IMG/VR virus record: IMGVR_UViG_3300038465_000091
Location: 159,507-223,506 of that record
DNA: 64,000 nucleotides
Origin: a virus
Reading direction: 5' to 3' (one strand)
Shown here: positions 24,001 to 31,746 of the stretch, in pieces
Layout: every line of letters starts with the position of its first letter
Position numbering within the stretch: the stretch's first letter is position 1
Position numbers and translations under genes: made by a program
Notes under the pieces: generated by a model
The model's database searches: none
What the model was told of the DNA's origin: nothing
Seen by the model: only the letters and a program-made list of their open reading frames with translations

Positions 24001-26950
24001 GCAAGCGCCAAGCGCGAACACGGTAGTTGCCCCACCGCCCGGAACGCCGATTGCTCTTCCCTCGGGACAAGGAGAAGATACACCGGAAAAAAGAACAGTT
24101 CCGCCAGAAATCCCGAACAGGAAGTACCACATGACAAGTAAAAATTCCGCACTTAAAACCGAACAGAATACGCCAGAGATGGAAGCTCAGGTAGCTCAAC
24201 TGGCACAAACGAACCCGCTCACGGAGATTCACGAGAACTGCAACCCGTACTTCGAGCACGGGCAATGGTGGGTTGTCTGCGGGCCGTGCGGAGCCACTTG
24301 GTCGGTCGTTGATGTGGGTCAGTTCATCGGAGATGAGGGCGACATCGACCTTGAAGAGATTGATAACGGTGACGGTTCTTGTGCGGAGAATTTCCACGAG
24401 TCTGCCGATCACAGCAGCCCACGTCAGGGCTTCATCTATCAGGCGGAAATGTGGTGCCCGACTTGTGCGAAGGAGATCGCCGCCGACATTCAGAAGAACT
24501 ACCCTAAGCAGGTCCCCGCCGATCCAACGGATGAGTATTCTTATGATTCCGACAGCTACCCGAAGGGACCGTTCTTCGAGGAAGAATCAGACGCTCCTGA
24601 GCACTGCGCGGGCTGCCACATTTTCCTTGAGAACCCTCTGACCACGCATGGTCAGGAGTACATGCAGTCGATGGTTGACGAAGCTCTGGCGAAGGGACGC
24701 GGCGAAGAGCCGCACATCAAGGAATGGATGGACTTTTACGGCTATCATCCTGACACTGAGGGAGCCGAAGACGAACATGAGGCGTCCGCCGCTTCCGACA
24801 GAATCAATGCGATGCCGCAGCGTGGCAAGCCAAAGACTCCCGAAGAGTTGGGGCTGGTTGAGAAATCCGATACGGAACTCCGTCTTGAGGGGATTCCTCC
24901 GCGTCCTAAGAAAACCGCCGATGGCGCTTCGTTGCTTGAACCAGAAGTTAGCTTCGAAGATAAACCAGACCCCTTGCTCGACAACAGTAATAATTTGCAA
25001 AACTACAGCTATGCACCGCAGAAAGACACAACAGATAGTAGGGACACGGCCACGCTGGACGACAACATCGAAATTTTGAAACGTTACGGCTATGCCCTTT
25101 TCAGTGGTGGAAAATCGGGTGGGAAACAATTCTGGAAAAGTCCCATTGGAACTGTAGTTATCATGTCCACCAGCGGTGAGTGGATGTTTGGTGCGGACGG
25201 TACCAGAGGAACGACCAGCACGGATTTAGACAGTAAGCTTTTGAAATACCACCACAAAATGGTCCCAAAAGCGGGGGCGTCCAAAACCGCCGAAATTGAT
25301 ATGGGTCAGCTTGAGAGCGTGCAGGATCGAAAAGATCGCCTGAGCAAGCCCGACAAGAGTCCGATGTACGGCGTGACACTTCTTCGCGAACTTTCAGCCC
25401 CCGGCATTCCAAAGGGTGAAGTGATCGTGTTCGGTTATTACTACCCAGATGGGCAATGGGGCAAGCAGCAGCTTCAATGGTGGACAACGATGGCGAAGAC
25501 CGAGTATGATAGCACCGTCACTCAGGTCAAACGTCGCAGTCGCGGTACGAATCAGGAAAAGTCAACGGCCCTGTACGAGTCGTTGAAAGGACGTGGTACG
25601 GCGGTTGAGCCGGGTACGTCGTCTGACGCTATCATCGAGCAATTCAAGACGCAGAAGGAATCATCCATGGAAAACAAACAGGCTGCAATCGCACAACCCA
25701 CGTCTGGCGAGGACGAAGGCTATTACGTCAAGGTCACCTACACTAAGGGCGGTATTGATCTGAGCCCGACTGAGAATCTTCTAAGGGAAGTCGCCGAGGA
25801 GCAAATGCAGGATGAAAGCGGCAACTCGACTTATGAGTTCGCCCACAACATTGAGCTTGACGACATCTGGGAAATGATGGAGGATTTCTTCACCAATGGC
25901 TGGGAGAAAGTAAATCCCGAGGATATTGGTGCGCTAACTGACGGAGAAATCTTCTCCGATCCCAACGGCAACGTCTACTGGCATGAGCGGTATCAGATCG
26001 AAAGCATGACCGATGAACTGAAGGCAGGCAACACGGTGTTCATGCAGTACGGCGGCAATCTGTTCGATGAGGAAGATGAAGAAACGCCTGCTCCCGATCC
26101 GAACCAGATGAACCTCCCACTCCAGTCTTCCAAGAAGGAAGCCACGGGCGAGATGAGTCAGTCCGAGGCTGATGACCGTGAGGCATGGCCGATGCACCAC
26201 GCTATCGCTGACGCTCTGGGCGGCACGGTCAAGGCTTTTGACCAGTATCAAGGTCCGTACGTTCTTGTGGGCTCTGAGGCTCGCGGACAGGGCACCTATG
26301 CTCCCGCAATCCCGATGAAGGGTACCGTGCGCCTCTGGGTACAGGCGGACGAGGGTAGTGACGGGGCATTCCTGACCGTCTACAACGAAGACAACGATAA
26401 AGTTAGCGAGCCGTTCCATTGGGAAGACATGGAAGGCGCGGTCAATGCCGCCATGAGCGTAATGGGCGATGAGCCCGAGACAATCGAAGCCTCCACCAAG
26501 CAGGCGGAACTTGACATCCCCAAACCGGACAGTTGGGGGTGTACTTGTTCAGATAAAGGAGCACGCGGACAACACAAGTCCAATTGTCCTAAGGCTCCGA
26601 AGCAACGTGGCGAGTACCACGGCGCGAGTAAGCAAGCAGCGCCCGGCGACGGTGGACTACAACGCGACGTGCAGAACCAGTACGAGAACCACCCCCTGAT
26701 CGAAATGCTGTGGGGTTCCCTGAAACGTGACCCAGCGAACAAAGATCGCGTCCAGACGGCATGGGGCACCAAGACGAAGCAGGGTTTGGTGCTCAGTGTA
26801 GCTCGCGCCATGAAGGAAAGCCCCGTCTCGGGTAAAGAAAGCAGTCAGAAATGCAAATGCGGCAAACCGACAGCTAAAGGCGATCACCGCTGCGAGGACT
26901 GCCGCTCAAAACAGCATTCCGAGGCAGAAAAAGCGACTGGCGTAGAATAA
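21047..26950 (+). CDS. Giant modular zinc-ribbon protein (1967 aa)
   Basis: It starts after AAGGAGG. Residues 1-370 are helical; segments FDLQDEIMYNTVIKLLMM and FDSLKQYRDKLGILIRDFV faintly recall sigma regions 2 and 4. From about 390 on are many zinc ribbons (ECRKCGNVQTCRC, CPHCGSDDYG, CENCGSYYGGYTCLNCG, YCDGCDRLKANCICEGCECP). An Ala/Pro tract lies near 958-1000. A WKSPIGT module (about 1338-1406) is shared with the 58086 protein. Further small folded pieces follow, ending in a ribbon CKCGKPTAKGDHRCEDC. Modules are separated by linkers with a K-[STQ]-A pattern. In-frame ATGs with ribosome sites occur at 24131 and 25667. The role is unknown; possibly an internal head protein or a polyprotein. 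Confidence 0.7.
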   Translation: MKLDATQAAAAKLSHLIEPGRTVYSTDGHAYRVLSKIAAGGSLSFRLANLQGQPVPIPADFSPIDGARMRFASFLKFAFNKDLTAIVNSLIEQAGLPTDPAMNWAGWFQKVYGEILASVTPNFDLQDEIMYNTVIKLLMMRKDKDGKTLLENAADKISGLSSGINKIKRQLRDPNLTPDEKKTLENRLHWQEKVKADPVEKQVSSLLKKTFEYYARHHARVDAKNYAYSVHTPSHRLETENIEDVAIEQPTPSGEGTYNILDTEEHGVAPGVGLGESERDIMQFIDQFQEWVRGKETPKSAPNYAELLRIYWDQAQRIDDVKISDLTQEWIRRTGLSFDSLKQYRDKLGILIRDFVYENKVQLGNSYKFVDLLKHMFPPPKQKARPAKASSDHHHDRTECRKCGNVQTCRCPATKVTSYVASCDNCKTADGLEARVLDPNCPEYKKYADDLIRRFGQTSQVSEMLGQFEDEHFPTCVHCQQYNQDWRAGKVSAAKPKCPHCGSDDYGLMPTDFETAKCNGCGKNWNHGIVKGINDPKEAARTADDEGGGKTCENCGSYYGGYTCLNCGRKKKLEEEVDRTSKELKKFPKGPTGMTPDDVKATPEWQAAKRNYGQAFAKLREFNSKKCAADDPTRDTLDETLKYDNPDKDTKGFHDPADLGQCACEWDECPLGHQAGGCQNPAAHMLEIYGYKTRYCQPCTDATIEYIRLEQGTGDPDDTVKILSSAHTAGAPYCDGCDRLKANCICEGCECPENKNAGKWGDKIKKMEARRGEFIEKTLKNAVGPTEEDDLEMARRGPIQYEELPEMETRIRPREEQSKFPTPRPTTRRKEGMLGHDFVDADQQAIRPDITPGDTGRLPHGRTQGSVKESAELAGRGGDKDDVRGAGDLWREEFYQSGNAPPKIATSGKWKVLLRDSKGNQREQEVSGVNYGSAERAVRKYMKNGERVVSMTIASKTAAPAPAAPAQAQAPAPAPAPAATPAPPAQAPSANTVVAPPPGTPIALPSGQGEDTPEKRTVPPEIPNRKYHMTSKNSALKTEQNTPEMEAQVAQLAQTNPLTEIHENCNPYFEHGQWWVVCGPCGATWSVVDVGQFIGDEGDIDLEEIDNGDGSCAENFHESADHSSPRQGFIYQAEMWCPTCAKEIAADIQKNYPKQVPADPTDEYSYDSDSYPKGPFFEEESDAPEHCAGCHIFLENPLTTHGQEYMQSMVDEALAKGRGEEPHIKEWMDFYGYHPDTEGAEDEHEASAASDRINAMPQRGKPKTPEELGLVEKSDTELRLEGIPPRPKKTADGASLLEPEVSFEDKPDPLLDNSNNLQNYSYAPQKDTTDSRDTATLDDNIEILKRYGYALFSGGKSGGKQFWKSPIGTVVIMSTSGEWMFGADGTRGTTSTDLDSKLLKYHHKMVPKAGASKTAEIDMGQLESVQDRKDRLSKPDKSPMYGVTLLRELSAPGIPKGEVIVFGYYYPDGQWGKQQLQWWTTMAKTEYDSTVTQVKRRSRGTNQEKSTALYESLKGRGTAVEPGTSSDAIIEQFKTQKESSMENKQAAIAQPTSGEDEGYYVKVTYTKGGIDLSPTENLLREVAEEQMQDESGNSTYEFAHNIELDDIWEMMEDFFTNGWEKVNPEDIGALTDGEIFSDPNGNVYWHERYQIESMTDELKAGNTVFMQYGGNLFDEEDEETPAPDPNQMNLPLQSSKKEATGEMSQSEADDREAWPMHHAIADALGGTVKAFDQYQGPYVLVGSEARGQGTYAPAIPMKGTVRLWVQADEGSDGAFLTVYNEDNDKVSEPFHWEDMEGAVNAAMSVMGDEPETIEASTKQAELDIPKPDSWGCTCSDKGARGQHKSNCPKAPKQRGEYHGASKQAAPGDGGLQRDVQNQYENHPLIEMLWGSLKRDPANKDRVQTAWGTKTKQGLVLSVARAMKESPVSGKESSQKCKCGKPTAKGDHRCEDCRSKQHSEAEKATGVE

Positions 26951-26992
26951 CCAGTAAAATCCAACTTTTTGACTCATTAACAGGAGTACACC

Positions 26993-28147
26993 ATGGCAAA
27001 CAAAGTGAAGAAGGCAAATCGTGAGACCGTCCGTAAGGCTATCGTAGCCCGTCGCGAAGCTCGCAAGCAGGAAAAAGCCGCGAATTATGCAAAAATGCGC
27101 GAATGCGCGAAGTCTCCAGCGAAGTTCGCCAAGGCCCTTGACGAGCTTGTAGCGAAGACCGCACGTCAAGCCTACAGCATGGACGCCCTCCGCGAAAATC
27201 TCGGATTGGTGAAATTTGCCAAGGAAGTTCCCGCCAAGGTCCGCATCGCCGCCGCTAAGAATTACGGCAAGAAGTTTGTCCGTATCGCCGAAGAGCAGCC
27301 AGACATTCTGGCTGACGCCCTCCAGCAAGCCTACAAGGGCTTGGATGAGCAGGCAGCGGCCATGGAAATCGCCGCCGAAGCTCTGGGTATCGATCTGGGT
27401 GCCTCGCCTGCTGAGAAGGCATTCACCGACGAAGGCAAGCACGAACTTGAGCTTGGCGAAGACAAGGGCGAAGAGAAAGCGACAGAAGAAGGTCCTGATT
27501 TCGGAGCCGAAGAAGAGACCGAAGCGGAAGAAGGGGCCGATAAATTTGTATCGGATTCTGAAGCGGAGGCCGAACCTTTGCCCGAGGAAGATAAAGAAGC
27601 CAGTGGTTCCGACGCTTTTAGCACCGACCGCGACGAAGGTGGGTCGCCGAAAGCACCACAAAAGACTCAGAGCCCACAGGCTCAGGGCGAAGCGGCAAAG
27701 CAGTCGGCAGCGCAAGGCGCTGGCAAATTCGTAAAGGAAATCCCGCAGGCTCAGGGAAAGACAGCGGTCACCGAAGCAAAGCATTGTCCCGAGTGTAAAT
27801 ACCCGGGGAGAACGGTTGAACCTGAGACTGGCAAATGCCGTCATTGCAAAAAGAAAGTGATGGAGCCGTTCGACAAGAAGGCCGCAATGGGCAAGAAAGA
27901 TTTCATCGCCTTGGCGGATGCAATCAAGAACATGAGCGTTGGACCTGATGAGAAGCGAAATATCGCTGAAGGTCTGTGCGAGACGTTTCGCGCATCCAAC
28001 CCACGTTTCATGAAAGATCGTTTCATGGACTACGTTATGGGCCTCGGCGGTTCGAGTGGCGGTAAGGTGAAGCCGCAAGGAACGCCACGCCCGCGCAAGG
28101 GCGTCATTGATCCGTATGCTAGTGCTGGTGGGCATCCTTTGGAGTAA
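26993..28147 (+). CDS. Helical protein with acidic linker and zinc ribbon
   Basis: 384 aa after CAGGAG. Residues 1-140 are helical and basic (KANRETVRKAIVARREARKQ). Residues about 150-240 are acidic and disordered, and contain SDAFSTDRDEGGSPK, close to TDAFVTDRDESGNPK of the 1496 product. A zinc ribbon follows (HCPECKYPGRTVEPE ... CRHCKKK, about 261-283), then a helical C-terminal domain of about 80 residues (KDFIALADAIKNMSVGPDEKR). It follows the giant gene by 42 bp and shares its style, so the two are probably one functional unit. Function unknown. Confidence 0.65.
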   Translation: MANKVKKANRETVRKAIVARREARKQEKAANYAKMRECAKSPAKFAKALDELVAKTARQAYSMDALRENLGLVKFAKEVPAKVRIAAAKNYGKKFVRIAEEQPDILADALQQAYKGLDEQAAAMEIAAEALGIDLGASPAEKAFTDEGKHELELGEDKGEEKATEEGPDFGAEEETEAEEGADKFVSDSEAEAEPLPEEDKEASGSDAFSTDRDEGGSPKAPQKTQSPQAQGEAAKQSAAQGAGKFVKEIPQAQGKTAVTEAKHCPECKYPGRTVEPETGKCRHCKKKVMEPFDKKAAMGKKDFIALADAIKNMSVGPDEKRNIAEGLCETFRASNPRFMKDRFMDYVMGLGGSSGGKVKPQGTPRPRKGVIDPYASAGGHPLE

Positions 28148-28156
28148 TCATGTTTT

Positions 28157-28549
28157 ATGACCTCCAAGAAAAACGCTAAGTCGTCTCCCGCGCCATCTGA
28201 ACCGCTTCCCACCCCGACTAGTCCCGCACCTGTGGCGGTCGAAGAAAAGCTCGGGCTTCCGCACAGAATCATCAAGTTCATTGCCGCCGCATTCTCCGAA
28301 AAGGGGGAGCCTAGCAGCGCCCGCATTCTTAGTGGTTGGTTGAGTGTGTCCAGTATGGCGTTGATTTGGTTTATGGTGCGGCACATTTTCTACACCGATA
28401 ACCCAGAAAAGCTCATAACGTGGGTTGGCGGGATGCCAGCGATTATCTATGCTCTGGCGGCGTTTGCCATTAGCCCGTTTGGTCTGGCGAAGATCAGCAG
28501 TATTTGGAACAAAGATAAAGATAGGGACAAAGACGAGAGCAAAGGATGA
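28157..28549 (+). CDS. Membrane protein with two predicted spans, possible holin
   Basis: 130 aa. A Pro/Ser-rich N-terminal 30 residues precedes an amphipathic stretch and two hydrophobic spans (WLSVSSMALIWFMVRHIFY, about 55-73, and GGMPAIIYALAAFAISPFGLA, about 85-105). The C-terminus is highly charged (WNKDKDRDKDESKG). Length, two spans and charged tail fit phage holins. No endolysin is visible beside it, so the call is tentative. It is the last rightward gene before the convergent early-type operon. Confidence 0.5.
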   Translation: MTSKKNAKSSPAPSEPLPTPTSPAPVAVEEKLGLPHRIIKFIAAAFSEKGEPSSARILSGWLSVSSMALIWFMVRHIFYTDNPEKLITWVGGMPAIIYALAAFAISPFGLAKISSIWNKDKDRDKDESKG

Positions 28550-28642
28550 AGAAGTATTTCAAAAGCGTGATCGTCTGGTGCTGGGCGTGGTAGTAGTGGA
28601 CAGCAACCTGTTCGTCATCATGCGTTGGGTTAACCCGTAGTC

Positions 28643-29299
28643 TTAACGGCTTACCCACACCACTTCGGTATTGGTTTGAACCATTCCCTTATGCGTCACC
28701 AGCAGGCGGAAGGGTAACCACCTTGCTCCTCTGTTCTCGCACACAATTGCCTGTCCCTGACGCTCGCGGCACCAGCCGCCCAGATGTCTAAAATCCATGT
28801 GCTGGAATCCGTTGTACCACTTTCCAACCTTTTGATACGGAGGATCGACAAACCAAGTCGCTTTGCGGTTGGGAATGTCCGCATAGCTTTGCTGAAACAC
28901 CTGCCAGTGTCGCACCTTGTAGAGATTAGCGGCGATCCAAAGCTTCTGTTGATTCCAGCACACACGCTGGGTTGCTGTAAGCTTGGGTCGGGTTGAGGCT
29001 GGGTTGAGATGGTAGCCGATAAGGTATCGTTCCTCAGTCGATAAAGACTTGAACTCGGTGAGGGTCTGTTTGGGTTGAATGTCCGGAAGGCTGAGGATGT
29101 CCTTCTTCGACGCAGAGATCAAGTATTTCCATGTCGCTACGATCTTGGGATTGCAGTCGAAGAGCATCACGTTGCGTTCCCAATGATCGCCGTGTAAAGA
29201 GTAGCCCGCCGCCCCCGCAAATGGCTCGATGAGGGTGTCGAATTCTGGCGGTGCGTACAGTGGAGCCAACCTCTTTTTACTCCCGTAGTAAGAGAACAT
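28643..29299 (-). CDS. D12-class DNA adenine N6-methyltransferase (Dam-like)
   Basis: 218 aa. The N-terminus has the Dam-type FSYYGSKKRLAPLY, then motif I EPFAGAAGYS (residues 25-34) for AdoMet binding, and motif IV DPPY (residues 152-155) for the target adenine. The length is a little short for Dam but covers both motifs. It starts 4 bp after the upstream gene's stop in a leftward operon. No partner restriction enzyme is seen, so it is an orphan methylase, likely for protection against host restriction or for regulation. Confidence 0.88.
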   Translation of the reverse strand: MFSYYGSKKRLAPLYAPPEFDTLIEPFAGAAGYSLHGDHWERNVMLFDCNPKIVATWKYLISASKKDILSLPDIQPKQTLTEFKSLSTEERYLIGYHLNPASTRPKLTATQRVCWNQQKLWIAANLYKVRHWQVFQQSYADIPNRKATWFVDPPYQKVGKWYNGFQHMDFRHLGGWCRERQGQAIVCENRGARWLPFRLLVTHKGMVQTNTEVVWVSR

Positions 29300-29303
29300 A
29301 GGA

Positions 29304-29861
29304 CTAATCGGGCTGTACTAGCCGCATCCCTTCTTCAACCATGTACCAGAACAACAGCTTGGAGTTGATGGTAAGGCGTCCCGCACCGCCAGCGCCGTAG
29401 CTTTGATAGCTGGTGCAAATCTCGGGAAGTTGGAACGGTGGGACGGGGAATGTCACACGGTATTCGTGTCCCCAGCGGTCCTCCCAGCAGCGAACGGAGG
29501 CGCTGTTTACGGGAGGTACGGGTAAGCCTGTCTTGTCAAAATATTCAGCGGCGAAATTGACTCCCGCTTTGTCGCCTAATTCAATAATCAGCGAGCCTTC
29601 CGCCAAGATGAAATCCAAAAACTCTTTGTTTGCGCCCTTCTTAAACAGGGCGACAAGTTTTTTGCCGACTACCGCACTGGTGACTTTAGGTGGTGGGGTG
29701 TATGTTGCGGCTTGTTCAGGTGTGGCGACAGACAAGAAGTTGCCCCGTATGGCTTTCTTGCCAATCTCGAACTCCACTACAACGTTGCCGTCCCGAAGCT
29801 TTTTAACAGGTCCCACTCCAAAGGCGGGGCTGTAGACCAAGGTATCGACCTGAAATGTCAT
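29304..29861 (-). CDS. Hypothetical early-type protein with Tudor-like N-terminus
   Basis: 185 aa. The N-terminal 45 residues (YSPAFGVGPVKKLRDGNVVVEFEIG) resemble small CarD/Tudor-like SH3 folds. The C-terminus contains GAGGAGRLTINSKLLFWYM followed by VEEGMRL, echoing GGAGEGGTGGLFWYLMEHG of the 30880 product, so the two share a C-terminal module. It has its own promoter with TATAAT 6 bp before the ATG and no ribosome site, so a leaderless mRNA is likely. Function unknown. Confidence 0.6.
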   Translation of the reverse strand: MTFQVDTLVYSPAFGVGPVKKLRDGNVVVEFEIGKKAIRGNFLSVATPEQAATYTPPPKVTSAVVGKKLVALFKKGANKEFLDFILAEGSLIIELGDKAGVNFAAEYFDKTGLPVPPVNSASVRCWEDRWGHEYRVTFPVPPFQLPEICTSYQSYGAGGAGRLTINSKLLFWYMVEEGMRLVQPD

Positions 29862-29867
29862 ACCCCC

Positions 29868-29899
29868 ATTATACCAGCCCGGGGACCAAAATGGCTAGT
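29868..29899 (-). promoter_or_regulatory. Early-type promoter (leaderless)
   Basis: On the minus strand ACTAGCCA (29892-29899), an 18-bp spacer and TATAAT (29868-29873) precede the ATG at 29861 by 6 bp. The octamer is a variant of CCTATCGA found at the same distance in the plus-strand promoters. Confidence 0.65.
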
Positions 29900-29900
29900 T

Positions 29901-30860
29901 TTACAGAAATTTGTTGTATCCACCCGTCAGGGTGTGGTCGCAGCGGTATTTCGCAATGACGTTGTATTCGGGCGTCAATTCGACCCCCAAAACCTCATCC
30001 CACCCCGCCATTAAGCAACCGATTATTTCGGACCCTGAGCCAGAGAAGGGGACGATGATCCTGCGGGTGCCCACGGACGCAGGCGGCAGTAGCAGCTTGG
30101 CGATGTAGGTGGTGAGTGAGACGGGCTTGAGCGTGGGGTGGTCATTGCGTGTGCCCTCGGGCATTCCCGCGTTACGCTCTGCGGGGTTGCTCTTGGCCGC
30201 ATAGAAGAATCTCGCTTGATCCCCGACCATGACCGCCGCCTCTTCATCCAGCAGCACATTTGTTGGGTAGCGGCCCGTGCGGGCGGGTGTCACCATATCG
30301 TTACGGATGAAGGTGCCGAGGCGAGATTGCCCCGCTTTCGTTTCGGGTAGCTCTTCGTCGCCGACCCGCGAGCCCTCAATGTTCAGTGCCCCCGAGCCGT
30401 GTTCGAGGATAGTGTCTACGTACTTTCCCTCGAAGGATTTCTTGAAGCAGACGATGGGTTCCCAGCCGGGTTTGAGCATACTCGGCCTGTAGCCTGTCCA
30501 CGTGGCGGCATTGGCCGCGTCCCCCCTCTTGCCGATCATCTTCCCGAGATCAGGGGCCTTGGGGAACCCTGTGCCGTACAGCCATGTCATCGTGTCCCAG
30601 ACCTCGAAGCCAGCGTCTTCCATGCCGACTGCCAGCCTGTGCCATGTGCGCGTGCCGCCGAATACCAAGGCGAGTGCTCCGGGCTTGAGGACGGGCAACA
30701 GAGACGCCCCCCATGCCTCGAATTGAGCATTGGTGTCCCATTTCTTGCCCATAAAGCCTAGATCGTAGGGGAAGTCGGAAAAGAGAGCGTGGAACTGAGG
30801 TCCCGAGTAGGACTTAGCCCACTCGACCACATCAGAAGTTACGAGTTTGTAGGTTGCCAT
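29901..30860 (-). CDS. DNA methyltransferase (N6/N4, beta-class order)
   Basis: 319 aa. Catalytic motif IV appears near the N-terminus as SDFPYDLGF (DFPY at residues 29-32, a variant of DPPY). The AdoMet-binding motif I is near the C-terminus (IIVPFSGSGSEIIG), preceded by the HPTLKPVSLTTYIAKLL signature of N6_N4_Mtase proteins. This order is typical of beta-class enzymes. The Pro-to-Phe change in DPPY is unusual and could alter base choice. It lies in the leftward operon downstream of the 31601 promoter. There is no restriction partner. Confidence 0.85.
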   Translation of the reverse strand: MATYKLVTSDVVEWAKSYSGPQFHALFSDFPYDLGFMGKKWDTNAQFEAWGASLLPVLKPGALALVFGGTRTWHRLAVGMEDAGFEVWDTMTWLYGTGFPKAPDLGKMIGKRGDAANAATWTGYRPSMLKPGWEPIVCFKKSFEGKYVDTILEHGSGALNIEGSRVGDEELPETKAGQSRLGTFIRNDMVTPARTGRYPTNVLLDEEAAVMVGDQARFFYAAKSNPAERNAGMPEGTRNDHPTLKPVSLTTYIAKLLLPPASVGTRRIIVPFSGSGSEIIGCLMAGWDEVLGVELTPEYNVIAKYRCDHTLTGGYNKFL

Positions 30861-30879
30861 CCCTACTTAATACGGCATT

Positions 30880-31584
30880 TCAGGCGTTTTCGACGGGGAT
30901 ATCGGCGAGAGGAATGCCAGCGGCTCCCGTGTCGAAGAACTTCTTCTGGGCGTCGTCGGGCATGAATTCGCGGATGCGAGTAGCGTCCTGCTTGCCATTA
31001 AACGAGAATCCGTGCTCCATGAGATACCAGAACAATCCCCCTGTCCCGCCTTCGCCCGCTCCACCACGAATAAATCCGGGTTTGTTTTCTTTCCCCTTGA
31101 GAGTAGAGGGTATCGTATCCGTGGGCTCAAACTTGATCTCAGCCTGTAACCCCCACTTGCCCATAGCGGGCACTAAGTGGATGTGCGGATCGCCCGTGTA
31201 GTTGACGCCTGTCAGACTGTGCAGGTCGTTAACGACGTTGTTTTCTATCCGTTCGGGCATTTGAAGATTAAAGGTTACCCCTCGGGTTAAGTGTCCGAGA
31301 AACCATGCCGTGACGCCAGCGGCGTCGTAGGTAACATTGCTTCGCTCAAGATATGATGGGATGGATGGGGCTCTGGGGGCGGGGATGGGTCTGAGATCAG
31401 TGGTTTTAACAGAGAAGGAATCCCACTCGGGATCAGCGCCTTCTCGAAGAACCTGTGAGAGGCTTCCAGTCTGGCCGACGATGGTCACGACGCTCCCTTT
31501 GTAGATTGCTTTTTCGGGATCAGCTACAGTTTCGGCAACTTTGAGTAGATCGCCATAAACATCGCCCGTACCGCTTATACTCAT
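30880..31584 (-). CDS. Hypothetical early-type protein
   Basis: 234 aa. The N-terminus includes a small beta segment (YKGSVVTIVGQTGSLSQVL) that could be SH3-like. The central part holds MPERIENNVVNDLHSLTG, and the C-terminal third holds GGAGEGGTGGLFWYLMEHG, a module shared with the 29304 product. It is the first gene of the leftward operon and, unlike its neighbours, has a 16-bp leader with a GAGGTGAG ribosome site. Function unknown. Confidence 0.6.
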   Translation of the reverse strand: MSISGTGDVYGDLLKVAETVADPEKAIYKGSVVTIVGQTGSLSQVLREGADPEWDSFSVKTTDLRPIPAPRAPSIPSYLERSNVTYDAAGVTAWFLGHLTRGVTFNLQMPERIENNVVNDLHSLTGVNYTGDPHIHLVPAMGKWGLQAEIKFEPTDTIPSTLKGKENKPGFIRGGAGEGGTGGLFWYLMEHGFSFNGKQDATRIREFMPDDAQKKFFDTGAAGIPLADIPVENA

Positions 31585-31600
31585 TTCTCACCTCATCCCT

Positions 31601-31632
31601 ATTATACCAATTCAAAAGTTCTTTTGGGTAGG
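31601..31632 (-). promoter_or_regulatory. Early-type promoter, leftward operon
   Basis: On the minus strand CCTACCCA (31625-31632), an 18-bp spacer and TATAAT (31601-31606) lead to a short leader and the ATG at 31584. It is back to back with the rightward promoter at 31709-31740. Confidence 0.7.
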
Positions 31633-31650
31633 AACTCGCAAATATTTATA

Positions 31651-31696
31651 AACCATTGAAAACAAACGAAATAAACCATTGAAAACAAACGAAATA
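31651..31696. repeat. 23-bp perfect tandem repeat in divergent promoter region
   Basis: A 23-bp unit beginning AACCATTGAAAACAAACG is repeated without a mismatch at 31651-31673 and 31674-31696. The TTGAAAACAAA core also occurs upstream of the 32915 and 34397 promoters. It is A-rich, so it may be an UP element or a regulator site. Confidence 0.85.
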
Positions 31697-31708
31697 TAGT
31701 CAAAAATT

Positions 31709-31740
31709 CCTATCGATTCTGACCCATTTTTGGGTATAAT
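31709..31740 (+). promoter_or_regulatory. Early-type promoter (leaderless), rightward operon
   Basis: CCTATCGA (31709-31716), 18 bp, TATAAT (31735-31740), then 6 bp to the ATG at 31747. A TTGAAAACAAAC...AAATATAGT element ends 8 bp upstream of the octamer. No -35 TTGACA is present. Confidence 0.85.
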
Positions 31741-31746
31741 AGACCC

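Noticed and set aside
26906-28135. Long minus-strand ORF (409 aa) opposite the 26993 gene, and similar ones at 4211-5428, 22520-23446 and 1700-2620
   Set aside because: They mirror codon-biased plus-strand genes, encode improbable Phe/Leu/Arg-rich products and have no start signals.
28546-28593. 15-codon frame starting in the stop of the membrane gene (MKKYFKSVIVWCWAW)
   Set aside because: Too short and without any support beyond the ATGA overlap.
31642-31649. TATTTATA as a minus-strand T4-like late promoter (TATAAATA)
   Set aside because: Single occurrence in an A/T-rich intergenic region next to clearly different promoters; other T4 late-promoter copies were not seen before late genes.
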